Notes under the pieces: generated by a model
Told to the model about the DNA's origin: nothing
The model's input: the letters and a program-made list of their open reading frames with translations, nothing else
Database searches by the model: none
Program-made: the position numbers and the translations under genes
NCBI GenBank assembly: GCA_946803715.1
Contig: CAMPET010000331.1
Coordinates: 19,306 to 61,695 of the forward strand
Direction of reading: 5' to 3'
DNA: 42,390 nt
DNA from: Beroe ovata
Taxonomy: Eukaryota > Ctenophora > Nuda > Beroida > Beroidae
Shown: one piece after another, positions 12,801-39,151 of the stretch
Layout of the letters: the number at the start of each line of letters is the position of its first letter
How positions within the stretch are numbered: the first letter of the stretch is position 1

Positions 12801-14651
12801 AGGAATTAATCGAATCTTCCGGTGGTGAAGAGGATCACGTGACTCCTCCTGAGACAACAGAAATTACTGGTCATAGTGAAGAGGATGTTCCGTCACCTAG
12901 CAACAGAGTTGTGACGTCACCTAGCAACGAAATTGTAACCTCACAGTCACACGATAAACCTGATACACCGAGTATCAACATCATATCACCGACTGAGACA
13001 CCCGAAGTGTCCCTTGTCAGCGTCGAAGTGTCACTTGTGAACGGTGACGTATCACCTGATGACGTTAAACTTGTCAACGGTTCCCTGGGAGACAATGCGG
13101 TGTCACCCACTAACGGTGACGCTGGTGATATTGGTAACGGTGACGTATCACGTGACAGGAAACAGGAGTGGGATAACCCGGAGGAGAAAGAGAATGATTT
13201 CCGACCACAGAGACCACGGACTTTCAGCGATACAGGTTTGTAAATGTTTACTTCCCTGTCCCAGACAACAGAATCTCTCTCATCAAGATAATATCATTGC
13301 TCCTTCATAAACATCTGTGATCGTTACTTACCCTATCATCTCAGATCGACAAGAAGAAGGCGCTATATCCCGGAAGCTATCCCGGAACAAGCCCTCATCA
13401 GCGTCCTTCAACCGAGTGTTGCGGAAGATAGACCACACGGAGTCACTGTTTGTGGAGAGACCCGGCAAGAGACTGAAAAACAGACCTCGAAGTTTGAGTA
13501 GTCTCAACTCGCACAGTAGGGTGGGTTTTTACATATAATTTGAGTTCCTTGATAAGGATATGAGTTATCGTTTATTTTCCCAGGATAACTCTGACCCTCC
13601 ATCTTATGAAATATACCACCGAACCTCAGCTCACTTTTTAATTGACACAGCTCTATACTTTCCAGCCTCAGAATACACTGGAACAAAAGGAGGATCTGAT
13701 GAGCATGTACGCGCTGACACCCGACATTGCGGATATGATAGCGAGTGTGTACCAGAACCAGGCATCAGTGAGCAGCAGCCCGGAGAGTCAGCATGGTAAC
13801 TCCATCAACACTACCACCCAGTCCTACCCTGATAGAGATGTAGGTGGACATAGATATTGCGTAGGGAGATGACTGGTATTCTGGTATTCTCAGAATTGAG
13901 AATATAATTATAATGGACGTCGTCTCAACATTCACTTGAAGTTGATACTGATAGATAATCCTTTCTTTGGTGATATTCAAACCCAAGGTTATCCTCTAAC
14001 AAAGCAGACAATAGTGGCATATAGTAAACACTCATCTCCCTCCCAACACAAATAGTAAGCACTAATCTCCCTCCCCCAGGAGAGCCGCACGTTGGGCGCC
14101 TCCCCTAGTCCCTGCTCCACGGACACACCCCGACTCGGCACGCTCCGCCGGAACCCGAGTTACGAGGCGGCCGAGTTCGTCATGCAGCTGGATGTGGAGA
14201 GTGGCGAGGAGGAGGCGGGAGGGAAGGGGGAAGAGGTCAAGAGTCCTGCTCCAACTGAGACAGGTGATTCTAATCATGTTTTTCTTATTTCTGAATAGGT
14301 TGCTGGTTTAACTTCATTTATTCCCGTTTGAATAATGCGTGCTTAAGTTTTGACCCCAATTTTTCTGTTTCAGGTCAAGCGAAAGACAGTAAGCCGTTCA
14401 AGAGCCCGAAGAAAGGTATCAAGCAACGACTCAGTTTTAGAAAGAAGAAAAAGGACAAAACGATTGCCACTTCGCCGGACGAGACCGCCGTGTCTCCTAC
14501 AAAAGACACTGTCTCATCTCCGACAAAGGGGACTGTCTCGTCTCCGCCACCGACGACAAACGCGGACACATCGTTACCACAAGTCGACACGGACCCACTC
14601 TCTCCCGGGGAGGGGCACAAACGAACGAAGAAAGCGTGTGTTGTCATGTAG
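3576..14651 (+). CDS. prickle: Prickle (PET + 3 LIM, CaaX), 5' end missing
   Basis: I place 13 exons: 3576-3694, 3793-3922, 4046-4249, 4446-4602, 8161-8270, 8763-8834, 8966-9045, 10405-10592, 12315-13235, 13345-13520, 13666-13839, 14080-14263 and 14374-14651. Together they give 2,793 nt, exactly 931 codons (930 residues plus TAG), and every junction keeps frame. Domains run: PET (residues about 1-80), LIM1 (81-142), LIM2 (146-205), LIM3 (206-262), a linker, a very acidic region (about 354-660), a basic/serine-rich tail and a terminal CVVM. PET with three LIMs fits Prickle or Testin; the CaaX end fits Prickle. Prickle is a cytoplasmic planar-cell-polarity protein that binds Vang at the membrane. 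No initiator ATG was found, so N-terminal exons are missing. The gene converges on the doublecortin-like kinase gene. Confidence 0.93.
4046..4602 (+). CDS. prickle: Prickle exons 3-4: LIM1 and LIM2
   Basis: Exon 4046-4249 begins with TGT, giving the CRTC knuckle of LIM1 across the intron. It continues through CIWCVTCFKCDVC, VDLHYFYKDGELFCGRHHAE and CNACDE, the start of LIM2. Exon 4446-4602 carries HNWHIDHFCCWECDSPLGGQ and the CILCYEELFA end of LIM2. The acceptor at 4044-4045 is preferred to one at 4071-4072, because only it restores the second zinc-binding cysteine. In LIM1 the usual His of the W-H-x-x-C motif is Cys. Confidence 0.92.
4603..8160. other. Large Prickle intron (3.56 kb)
   Basis: This lies between LIM2 and LIM3 exons. 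It contains TG-rich tracts (about 5693-5764, 7408-7434) and a CA-rich tract (about 7275-7325). I see no coding segment; the open frames have no recognisable content and lack matching splice signals. Confidence 0.75.
7275..7325. repeat. CA-rich microsatellite
   Basis: Interrupted CA repeats with ACACGC and AAACAC variants lie in the long Prickle intron. Confidence 0.85.
8161..8834 (+). CDS. prickle: Prickle exons 5-6: LIM3
   Basis: Exon 8161-8270 encodes PCKKCMIPIGLDSAHMV, then NHWHATESCFFCENCQ. Exon 8763-8834 encodes SPFLFKFDEIFCSSACAQQ, closing LIM3. HWHATE(T/S)C is diagnostic of Prickle-type LIM3. Exon 5 is joined in frame to exon 4 after a 3.56-kb intron. Its donor TGTCAG|GTAATG is the first of four tandem copies (see repeat at 8265-8373). 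Confidence 0.92.
8265..8373 (+). repeat. 26-bp minisatellite containing four 5' splice-site copies
   Basis: It starts in the last six exonic bases of the LIM3 exon (TGTCAG) and its donor. Four units of 26, 25, 26 and 26 bp begin GTAATG, GTACTG, GTAGTG and GTACTG at 8271, 8297, 8322 and 8348. Each of the four donor-like GT sites is preceded by TGTCAG. The unit core is TGTCATGGAGTGTGG. Confidence 0.85.
8966..10592 (+). CDS. prickle: Prickle exons 7-8: post-LIM linker
   Basis: Exon 8966-9045 encodes QLSDDSPTVQPQIEVIED. Exon 10405-10592 encodes SILRKESTPTPPTQNGTKRK, then VMFDVSRDDPDTDTESD and a glutamate-rich helix FSEEEFEYLEKSLLEN. Phases 2 and 1 match across the introns. I recognise no domain. 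The SILRKESTP and KRKVMF stretches are plausible phosphorylation or basic docking sites, which is inference. Confidence 0.85.
9376..9470. repeat. GTACA-type palindromic short tandem repeat
   Basis: Repeated TGTACACTGTACAC and GTACAATGTACAATG units are self-complementary (TGTACA). Both strands can fold into hairpins. Confidence 0.8.
9550..9652. repeat. About 20-bp tandem repeat (CGTCATACTTACCGTCATC)
   Basis: About five degenerate copies of CGTCATACTTACCGTCATC lie in the intron between Prickle exons 7 and 8. Confidence 0.85.
9821..9905. repeat. (CA)n microsatellite
   Basis: About 25 uninterrupted bases of CA are followed by CATACA and CACTCA variants. Confidence 0.9.
10263..10325. repeat. 63-bp near-perfect foldback
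   Basis: The left arm TGACCTGTTTCTCGCGCG is mirrored by the right arm CGCGCGAGAAACTGAGGTCA, with a two-base indel. The centre, CCTTCATGATCATCGAAGG, is itself nearly palindromic. It is followed by AGATAAAATCTGACAA, and GATAAAATCTGACAA recurs near 38403. It looks like a small MITE remnant or a hairpin. Confidence 0.75.
10593..12314. other. Prickle intron before the acidic exon
   Basis: This 1.7-kb intron contains a TG microsatellite at about 10937-10985. I found no supported exon. Confidence 0.75.
10937..10985. repeat. (TG)n microsatellite
   Basis: TG repeats with two TTTG interruptions. Confidence 0.85.
12315..13235 (+). CDS. prickle: Prickle exon 9: giant acidic exon (307 residues)
   Basis: The exon starts after TTTCCGCAG and ends ACAG|GTTTGT, with phase 1 on both sides. 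It is very rich in Glu, Asp and Ser: for example SESEESEEEDSEGSEDLESH near the start, and later (E/D)-rich blocks spaced by Thr/Ser-Pro sites such as SPSNRV, SPSNEI, SPTETP and SPDD. A degenerate VSLV-x-VNGDVSP repeat occupies its last third. It is probably disordered and heavily phosphorylated, which is inference. The frame is continuous and joins in frame to both neighbours, so I treat it as part of the same protein. Confidence 0.88.
13345..14263 (+). CDS. prickle: Prickle exons 10-12: basic/serine tail
   Basis: The exons are 13345-13520, 13666-13839 and 14080-14263. They encode RKLSRNKPSSASFNRVLRKI and ERPGKRLKNRPRSLSSLNSH, then a helical LEQKEDLMSMYALTPDIADM segment, then TPRLGTLRRNPSYEAAEF. 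For exon 11, the donor GAT|GTAGGT at 13840 is chosen because the nearer GTAACT at 13796 would put a stop codon into exon 12. Use of the nearer donor would give a truncated isoform. Confidence 0.82.
14374..14651 (+). CDS. prickle: Prickle last exon with CaaX box
   Basis: A strong acceptor (TTTTCTGTTTCAG) precedes GQAKDSKPFKSPKKGIKQRL and a FRKKKKDK basic cluster. Next come several (A/S)SPTK/SSPP phospho-type sites, and the terminus KRTKKACVVM. CVVM fits a C-a-a-X prenylation signal; Met at X favours farnesyltransferase. The adjoining Lys/Arg cluster would add membrane affinity. Vertebrate and fly Prickles also end in a CaaX box used for membrane targeting. Confidence 0.93.
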
Positions 14652-15012
14652 TACTCTCTTTGTGTGCGATACATTGTGTTCTACTACTACTACTATAGAT
14701 GTAAATATGTGATATCACTTGTGTGACAGTGATCATGACGGAATGAAACTATAATATGGAGCGGCGAGAAGAAGTTGATATGATGAAGTGAGGTGATGAT
14801 CATATGGATCACAGTCACAGAGTTGTTCTGACTCCGCTCTTCATGAACGCATATGGAACTGGAATCTCTGGCCGATGCAGGCAACATCAACTTCAAGACA
14901 TGTTGAGAACAATTGACTCTGCAAACAATCATTATTTGGTCAGCGTTGACCAAAGCTGCTTATTTTATTGTTTGTACATGAAATATATTATATCTGTTAA
15001 ATTTTTGTCAGA

Positions 15013-15018
15013 AATAAA
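15013..15018 (+). other. Candidate poly(A) signal for Prickle
   Basis: AATAAA lies about 360 nt after the Prickle stop codon, in AT-rich sequence. Confidence 0.4.
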
Positions 15019-15639
15019 TATTTTCACAATTTAAATTATTAATTTCAGATCATTTTAAGGAAAATTATATCTTTACAGATTTGGTTTGTGGTAGAATTGG
15101 ATTTTTTGTGTTTTACTTTTACTTTTAGGGCTTCTTATCGATGATCATCAAACCATATTTTTCTTCAAGTGCGTTTCCCAATAAAAATTTCATTTCCAGT
15201 AATCATAATGTTCTAAATTGGGTTATTCAACGCCCCACTTTCAGTTTCAGTTGATTTGTTGGCTATGCCCCCTAAGACTTTCGCAAATGTTACATTTTAA
15301 TGTGGTACCGGGATAACAGTATCTAGGTGAAGGAGTTGAATGTCGATGTTTTTCAAAAGAGCTGATCTCCTAACATCAGCTCAGAAGTAGGAAACTGATT
15401 TTTATGCTAAAGATTTCAAATTTGTTTCCCAGATCCCTTCTTATCTAAGCTGTTAATGTTATTGATATTCAACTTCAAGATGTGAAGTAAAACTTATAAA
15501 TATAAGGCACTGTGAACTGCTAGCTAGCTCCCTAGTTGCTGTAAATGTCTATTTCGCACAAGAGCAAATGCTATGATAATAAACTGTTCGACTGGAAAAC
15601 GACGGTTTTCATTTCGTTCATTTCAAAGTGAGAGCAGCC

Positions 15640-15710
15640 TTGCGCGCGCGCGAAGTATTGTTGTGCGCGCACAACTTAACGAAACGCGCGCAGCTGCGAT
15701 TTCACGCAGT
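15640..15710. repeat. CGCG-rich patch
   Basis: This dense cluster of GCGCGC words includes the inverted pair TTGTGCGCGCACAA and AAACGCGCGCAGC. The latter closely matches the patch at about 3288. Confidence 0.5.
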
Positions 15711-16645
15711 GATCATCTGTAAGCTACAAGCTTAGCAAGTGTGTAAGTGTAACCCATGACCGTTTGTTATCAAACATTCGGTACTCGAAAATCACGCAGT
15801 TCGATAATCAACTAAGTAATTCAAATTGCTTCAACTTTCGGTTTGCATTTGCAGAAAGCACAAAAATAAAAGTCAAAAGATCTAAATGCTCAAAGTCTCA
15901 GATTCAATCACAGCCACCTCCTCTGTTCACACTTTTCATATTCGAAATGAGAGAACACTCATCGTTCAAATCTTTTAAAATTCCAAAGATACAGAAGATG
16001 GAAATAATGGTTCAAGCTCTTCAAGATTGCATGTCATGTCTAAACTACGTCTGATGATATTTTACAAAACAAACTCTTCAAAAACGCGGGTTTAAGAGAC
16101 AAATGATCTGTAAGACCTAATCTGTAAGAGTAAGAACTTAGACCAAATCCAAAAGATTTACTTTAGTAAAAAATCTTATTTTCAGACAAGAATACCTGTT
16201 TATAAGGTTTGGGATATATTCAGGCTTTTTACAAGCTATTTACATAAGCTTCTTACAAACTTTACAAGCTGTACAGTTTAAATGATGTGTTATTATCAAT
16301 AACATAGGTACTTAACTGAGAACAAATAAAAGTTACAAATAACCTCAATTATCTTATAGTCTCTGCTATGACGTCATTTTAACTGTGTAAAGAATTGTTT
16401 ACATATTACGTTAATCTGAATCAGCTGATAAACAATGATGCTGCGCTGATCAATCTGCCTGATCTATCACTGGTTTTATCTGCCTAAGCATCCTTATATG
16501 AACATTCTAAAAACATTAACATTAGGATTCACATGGTATCTTCAATAACTGATTGCCAAACATTATGTGAGTGTTTGACAACAGTTGGCCCTTGAGTTCA
16601 GCTTCTTTTAAAGCAAGCCCCTACGCCATTCAGACTGGCTGAATT

Positions 16646-16651
16646 TTTATT
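16646..16651 (-). other. Candidate poly(A) signal for DCLK
   Basis: TTTATT on the plus strand reads AATAAA on the minus strand, about 380 nt beyond the kinase stop codon. Confidence 0.35.
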
Positions 16652-17027
16652 TACTGCCCCTGACGCGAAAAATAATGATAGATTCCGGAACAAATCCTCC
16701 GAAGTGTGGAGGCAACACGCTCCAATGCCAACATGAGGATTGAGGAATCATGTCAAGAGCAAGGTCACGTCAGAAGCTTCATTTTCCAGAAATGAAGTCA
16801 AATAATGGTGGCATGTGAAGTTCATATATTTATCTGCCTCTCAGAATTCCAGCTGAGATCACTCTGTACACATGTCATTTCATCAACTCGATATTATCAT
16901 GCTAGCTCGACATTTCACATCACTCAAGATTCGTTGCTGGATCTGATTGGCTTCTCTAGAATGAACTACATGGAACAATCTTCAGTTACACTGGAAAACA
17001 CCCCATACTATGAGGTTGTAGGGGGGT

Positions 17028-35964
<18,937 letters not shown>

Positions 35965-36417
35965 CTATGAACAAAGAATTAACAGGTACCTATAATGAAT
36001 AGAGTTAATGATGAGTTTCAAGCAAAAACAGGTGGGCAGAGTACAAGAAACTTCATCAGTGGAGCAGAAAACTTCATCAGGGAAATTCATTGCAAGTTGT
36101 GGAGCGTATTGATTGCTAATGAGGCACATTCATAATAGGTAGCCAATGCGCAATAACATTATTGGATGAACGGAAGTTGACAACTAATCTAACTGATGAG
36201 ACTAACACCTAACGCTAGCACTAACTCAATCACATTCACACGTTCTATGATATGGTGGTATCAAGAAGGAAATTACAGAGTACGGTGTCCGTTAATAAAC
36301 GTATGTGGTGACACGCACACACGCACAAACACACTGTTATCTATAGCAGTGTGCGTCATAGACAAGCACTTTTAATACGAGGGGAAGTCGATGAGCAGGG
36401 AAGTTACATTGTGTGTG

Positions 36418-36420
<3 letters not shown>

Positions 36421-36460
<40 letters not shown>
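36421..36460. repeat. (GT)20 microsatellite
   Basis: Twenty uninterrupted GT units. Confidence 0.95.
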
Positions 36461-36463
<3 letters not shown>

Positions 36464-36794
36464 TAAGTATCACGTGTTGATTTTTAACAGATAACTGCTG
36501 TGTAATGCTGACTATAGTGACTTTCATAAGAGCAAACTTCTTTGCGTCCTACAGGTCAGATCGTTGAGAATTTAGAGGAATCGATGATTGTTCCCAGCCA
36601 TCTAATCAAATAGTAATGTACAGCAATGAGGGTCAAAAAATGAATAACAACTAAAAGAGGGTCAGCAATTAGTTTCATCTCAGTATTCAAACGCTTTAAT
36701 AAATCTTACAAATAAATTCAGTTGAAAAGTCGATTGTAACAGAATTAAAGGAATCAGAAAAATAATACTGCATTGAAATCAAATTCGAAATTAC

Positions 36795-36868
36795 ATAGGT
36801 ACCTACCTATAAACATTAAAACGGACTGCAAAACATAAAAAAGTAAAAAATAGGTAGGTACCTACCTA
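36795..36868. repeat. TAGGTACCTA palindrome pair
   Basis: ATAGGTACCTACCTAT and TAGGTAGGTACCTACCTA are about 45 bp apart and mutually complementary, so they could form a cruciform. Confidence 0.7.
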
Positions 36869-37143
36869 ACAGTGTTCTATTAAAAGAATCAGATTAAAAA
36901 TTAGATGCCATATGATAGGTACAAAATTTGGCAATAATTGATATTCCCTTATATAAGAAGTTCTTGCAAAGAGGAACTTGTCAGTTCATTCATGCAATGA
37001 CGTGGCCACCAATCATCTGAAATCAGAGAGCAAGTTGTTTGGTCAACAGTCACAAACTCATAAACACAATGTTCCAATTTGTTGAAACACAACTTCAAAA
37101 CAGCAGATATCCCCAGGATTACCTTCCCAATGGTTCCTTATTC

Positions 37144-37965
37144 TCAATCTCTCATAGTTATGCAGAAATTGAATTCCCTCTTGATATCGCCAGCATGAGT
37201 CTTTTCTATGACAGAGCAGTTGTTTTCTTTGTCCACAATAATCACAGTACTTGAAACAGTAGCACATTCCACAGAGTTCATTATGAAGTTTCCATTACAA
37301 ATGTGTTCAAATGGTCCATTTAGTGTACCCTCAATTGGTAACTTGCAAGAGTCAGCTAGCATGTTGAAAATATTTTCAAAGATGCATCTATTTCTTTGTT
37401 CAGAACTTTCAAATTTCTTTTTGTTCAGATTGTCCATAGTTGATGAAAATATCTCAAGTCCATAGTCAGATCTAGGATTTGAATAACATTGACATACATT
37501 ACTAATACAAGACAATCCCTTAGGAAGACTCCTAAGTTTACTATGATGATGATCAAACACAGAGACATTGATGTCATTGCTTCTGAGCTCCCCCATAACC
37601 AAATTGAAATAATTATATTTGCAATTGTCTTCAATGAGGTTGTTGATATATTCCTCTGCAGATTCTTCACAAGTCAAAAAATTTGTAACAAGGCTTCCCC
37701 TTGATTTATATCCCGGCTTGGTAGGCAACTTTTCAATCTTCTTGTCATAAACATTGAGGAGGGCACCAAACTTTCCAGTTTCTGATATTCCAAGCCAGGT
37801 TCCATTTGCTGAACCTTCAGGAGATGTATCTGTGCCAGCATATAACTTCCTTTTCTCCCAGAAGTGCAAAGGTTCAGTCAGTCTTGAAACAGACTCATCT
37901 CGATTGAAAGCCAGAATCAGCCTCAAGTCATGAGGAGGTGTATCATTGATGAATATGATGCACAT
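37144..37965 (-). CDS. TANGO2: TANGO2 / NRDE-family protein, intronless
   Basis: It encodes 273 residues (human TANGO2 has 276) from the ATG at 37965. That start is chosen because MCIIF is the conserved N-terminus; the open frame continues nine codons upstream with no ATG. Motifs: MCIIFINDTPPHDLRLILAF; NRDE at 21-24; FWEKRKLYAGTD; GTWLGISETGKFGALLNV; RGSLVTNFL; YNYFNLVMGEL; GLSCISN; and a C-terminal TVIIVDKENNCSVIEKTH. TANGO2 proteins act in intracellular haem trafficking and lipid homeostasis, and were first found in a Golgi-organisation screen. The gene has no introns, unlike its intron-rich neighbours here. It is transcribed away from p62, with about 1.2 kb between start codons. Confidence 0.95.
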   Translation of the reverse strand: MCIIFINDTPPHDLRLILAFNRDESVSRLTEPLHFWEKRKLYAGTDTSPEGSANGTWLGISETGKFGALLNVYDKKIEKLPTKPGYKSRGSLVTNFLTCEESAEEYINNLIEDNCKYNYFNLVMGELRSNDINVSVFDHHHSKLRSLPKGLSCISNVCQCYSNPRSDYGLEIFSSTMDNLNKKKFESSEQRNRCIFENIFNMLADSCKLPIEGTLNGPFEHICNGNFIMNSVECATVSSTVIIVDKENNCSVIEKTHAGDIKREFNFCITMRD

Positions 37966-39151
37966 CCTATGTTGTAGGAGAATCTGAATCACTCTAATTA
38001 TAATGTTCTGTTATGAATCATTCCCGCTCTATCAAAATTACAGCAAGAGATGTTTTCCTAAGTTAGATTTTTAAATAAAATAAAATAAATAAAATAAAAC
38101 AATCATAAAATTGCAATGATGGTCCAATTGACCTTCTTTCACAAAATTTTGTTCTGCTTGATACAAATATGCAGCATCAATTGCCGTCAAAACACAAATA
38201 TTGCAATTGTGCCGCGGTGCCCGTGCAAATAAATTTGCATTTTGAATTTTATTTTACGTCTGTTACTCTGTTTCGTGTAAGCGCGCCGATATTGAAAAAG
38301 AAATCAAGTTTATATGTTATAGCAGCTCCAATTGCAGGATCCAATGAATGCCAAGGCGCGGGCGCGCGGCGGCGCCGCGCAGCCGCGCAGGCGTCAAGGG
38401 TCGATAAAATCTGACAAGCATGCGGATTGCGGACGCTTTTTAATGTTATTTAGTGAAATTAGATGCTTGCGATAATACACGCTTGTAGCGCGGCGCGGCG
38501 CAGGTCCTGTCACGCCCGCGCCGCGCAACGCGGGAATAGTAAAAAATTTAGTAGGATTTTACCCCACCGTCGGTGCGCGCGATTTTGATCAATCCGCCCC
38601 GACGGATTTCAATCCGCCCTGTGCACACGTTGCGCGCCCCTGTTCCACTCAGTGAACTGAAAAGTCGTAGAAAGGAGACGCGCAGCGCGCGCGGAGTATT
38701 TGGGTCACGCAGCGCGGGAACAATCCGCCCCGACGGATTTTATCCGCCAGGGATAAAATCCCGCCAGCAAGGGTAGGGTGAAATGCTACAATAAAGAATC
38801 TATTTGTGTATGCATCAAAAAATCTCATTGGGGTCTTTTATTGAAATTAATAATCATAACAAAAATTGCAATTACCTCCCTTAAATGCTTGCTGAGCTGA
38901 GGCAATAGACCAGTGTTTGACCATATGTACCTATTAGTGTTTTATCAATCAAGCAGTGTTTCACCTCTAGCTCTGGTGGAGTATAGTGTCATTATAAGTG
39001 TATCATTATTCAACATTATCTACATTGTATTATGCAACAAATTTTGTCAAGATTCACCATGCCCATTGGGCTTTGAATCACATTCTTCATAATAAATGAA
39101 AAGGGACTTGCTCATACACATTGAATATAAACATTATTAGAATTGGAGAAG
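37966..39151. other. Shared 5' region of TANGO2 and p62
   Basis: This divergent intergenic region must contain both promoters. Its centre (about 38350-38790) is unusually GC- and CpG-rich and includes a MITE-like element. The rest is AT-rich. I can call no specific promoter motif. Confidence 0.6.
38551..38789. mobile_element. MITE-like element with 18-bp terminal inverted repeats
   Basis: The left end GTAGGATTTTACCCCACC and the inverted right end GTAGCATTTCACCCTACC match at 15 of 18 positions. The 239-bp interior is GC-rich and has no open coding capacity. It holds two identical copies of CAATCCGCCCCGACGGATTT, 131 bp apart. No convincing target-site duplication is visible, so the class is unassigned. 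Confidence 0.6.

Larger units (their letters stand above)
14652..17027. other. 3' intergenic region between convergent Prickle and DCLK genes
   Basis: This holds both 3' UTRs. Candidate poly(A) signals are AATAAA at 15013 for Prickle and, on the minus strand, at 16651-16646 for DCLK. A CGCG-rich patch lies at 15640-15710. No further coding region is supported. Confidence 0.6.
35965..37143. other. Region between DCLK 5' end and TANGO2
   Basis: It holds the DCLK promoter and 5' UTR (not delimited) and the TANGO2 3' flank. Repeats are a (GT)20 microsatellite at 36421-36460 and a TAGGTACCTA palindrome pair at about 36795-36868. Confidence 0.55.

Noticed and set aside
13666-13795. Donor GTAACT at 13796 as the main end of Prickle exon 11
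   Set aside because: It would bring a stop codon into exon 12. The donor at 13840 keeps frame.
15764-16054. 96-codon plus-strand frame between Prickle and DCLK
   Set aside because: It has no ATG at its start (TTG), no recognisable sequence and lies in the 3' intergenic region. Chance is sufficient.
16400-17027. Missing C-terminal kinase exon (suspected truncation)
   Set aside because: On closer reading the exon exists at 17028-17126, with HTW in place of HPW, so the gene is complete.
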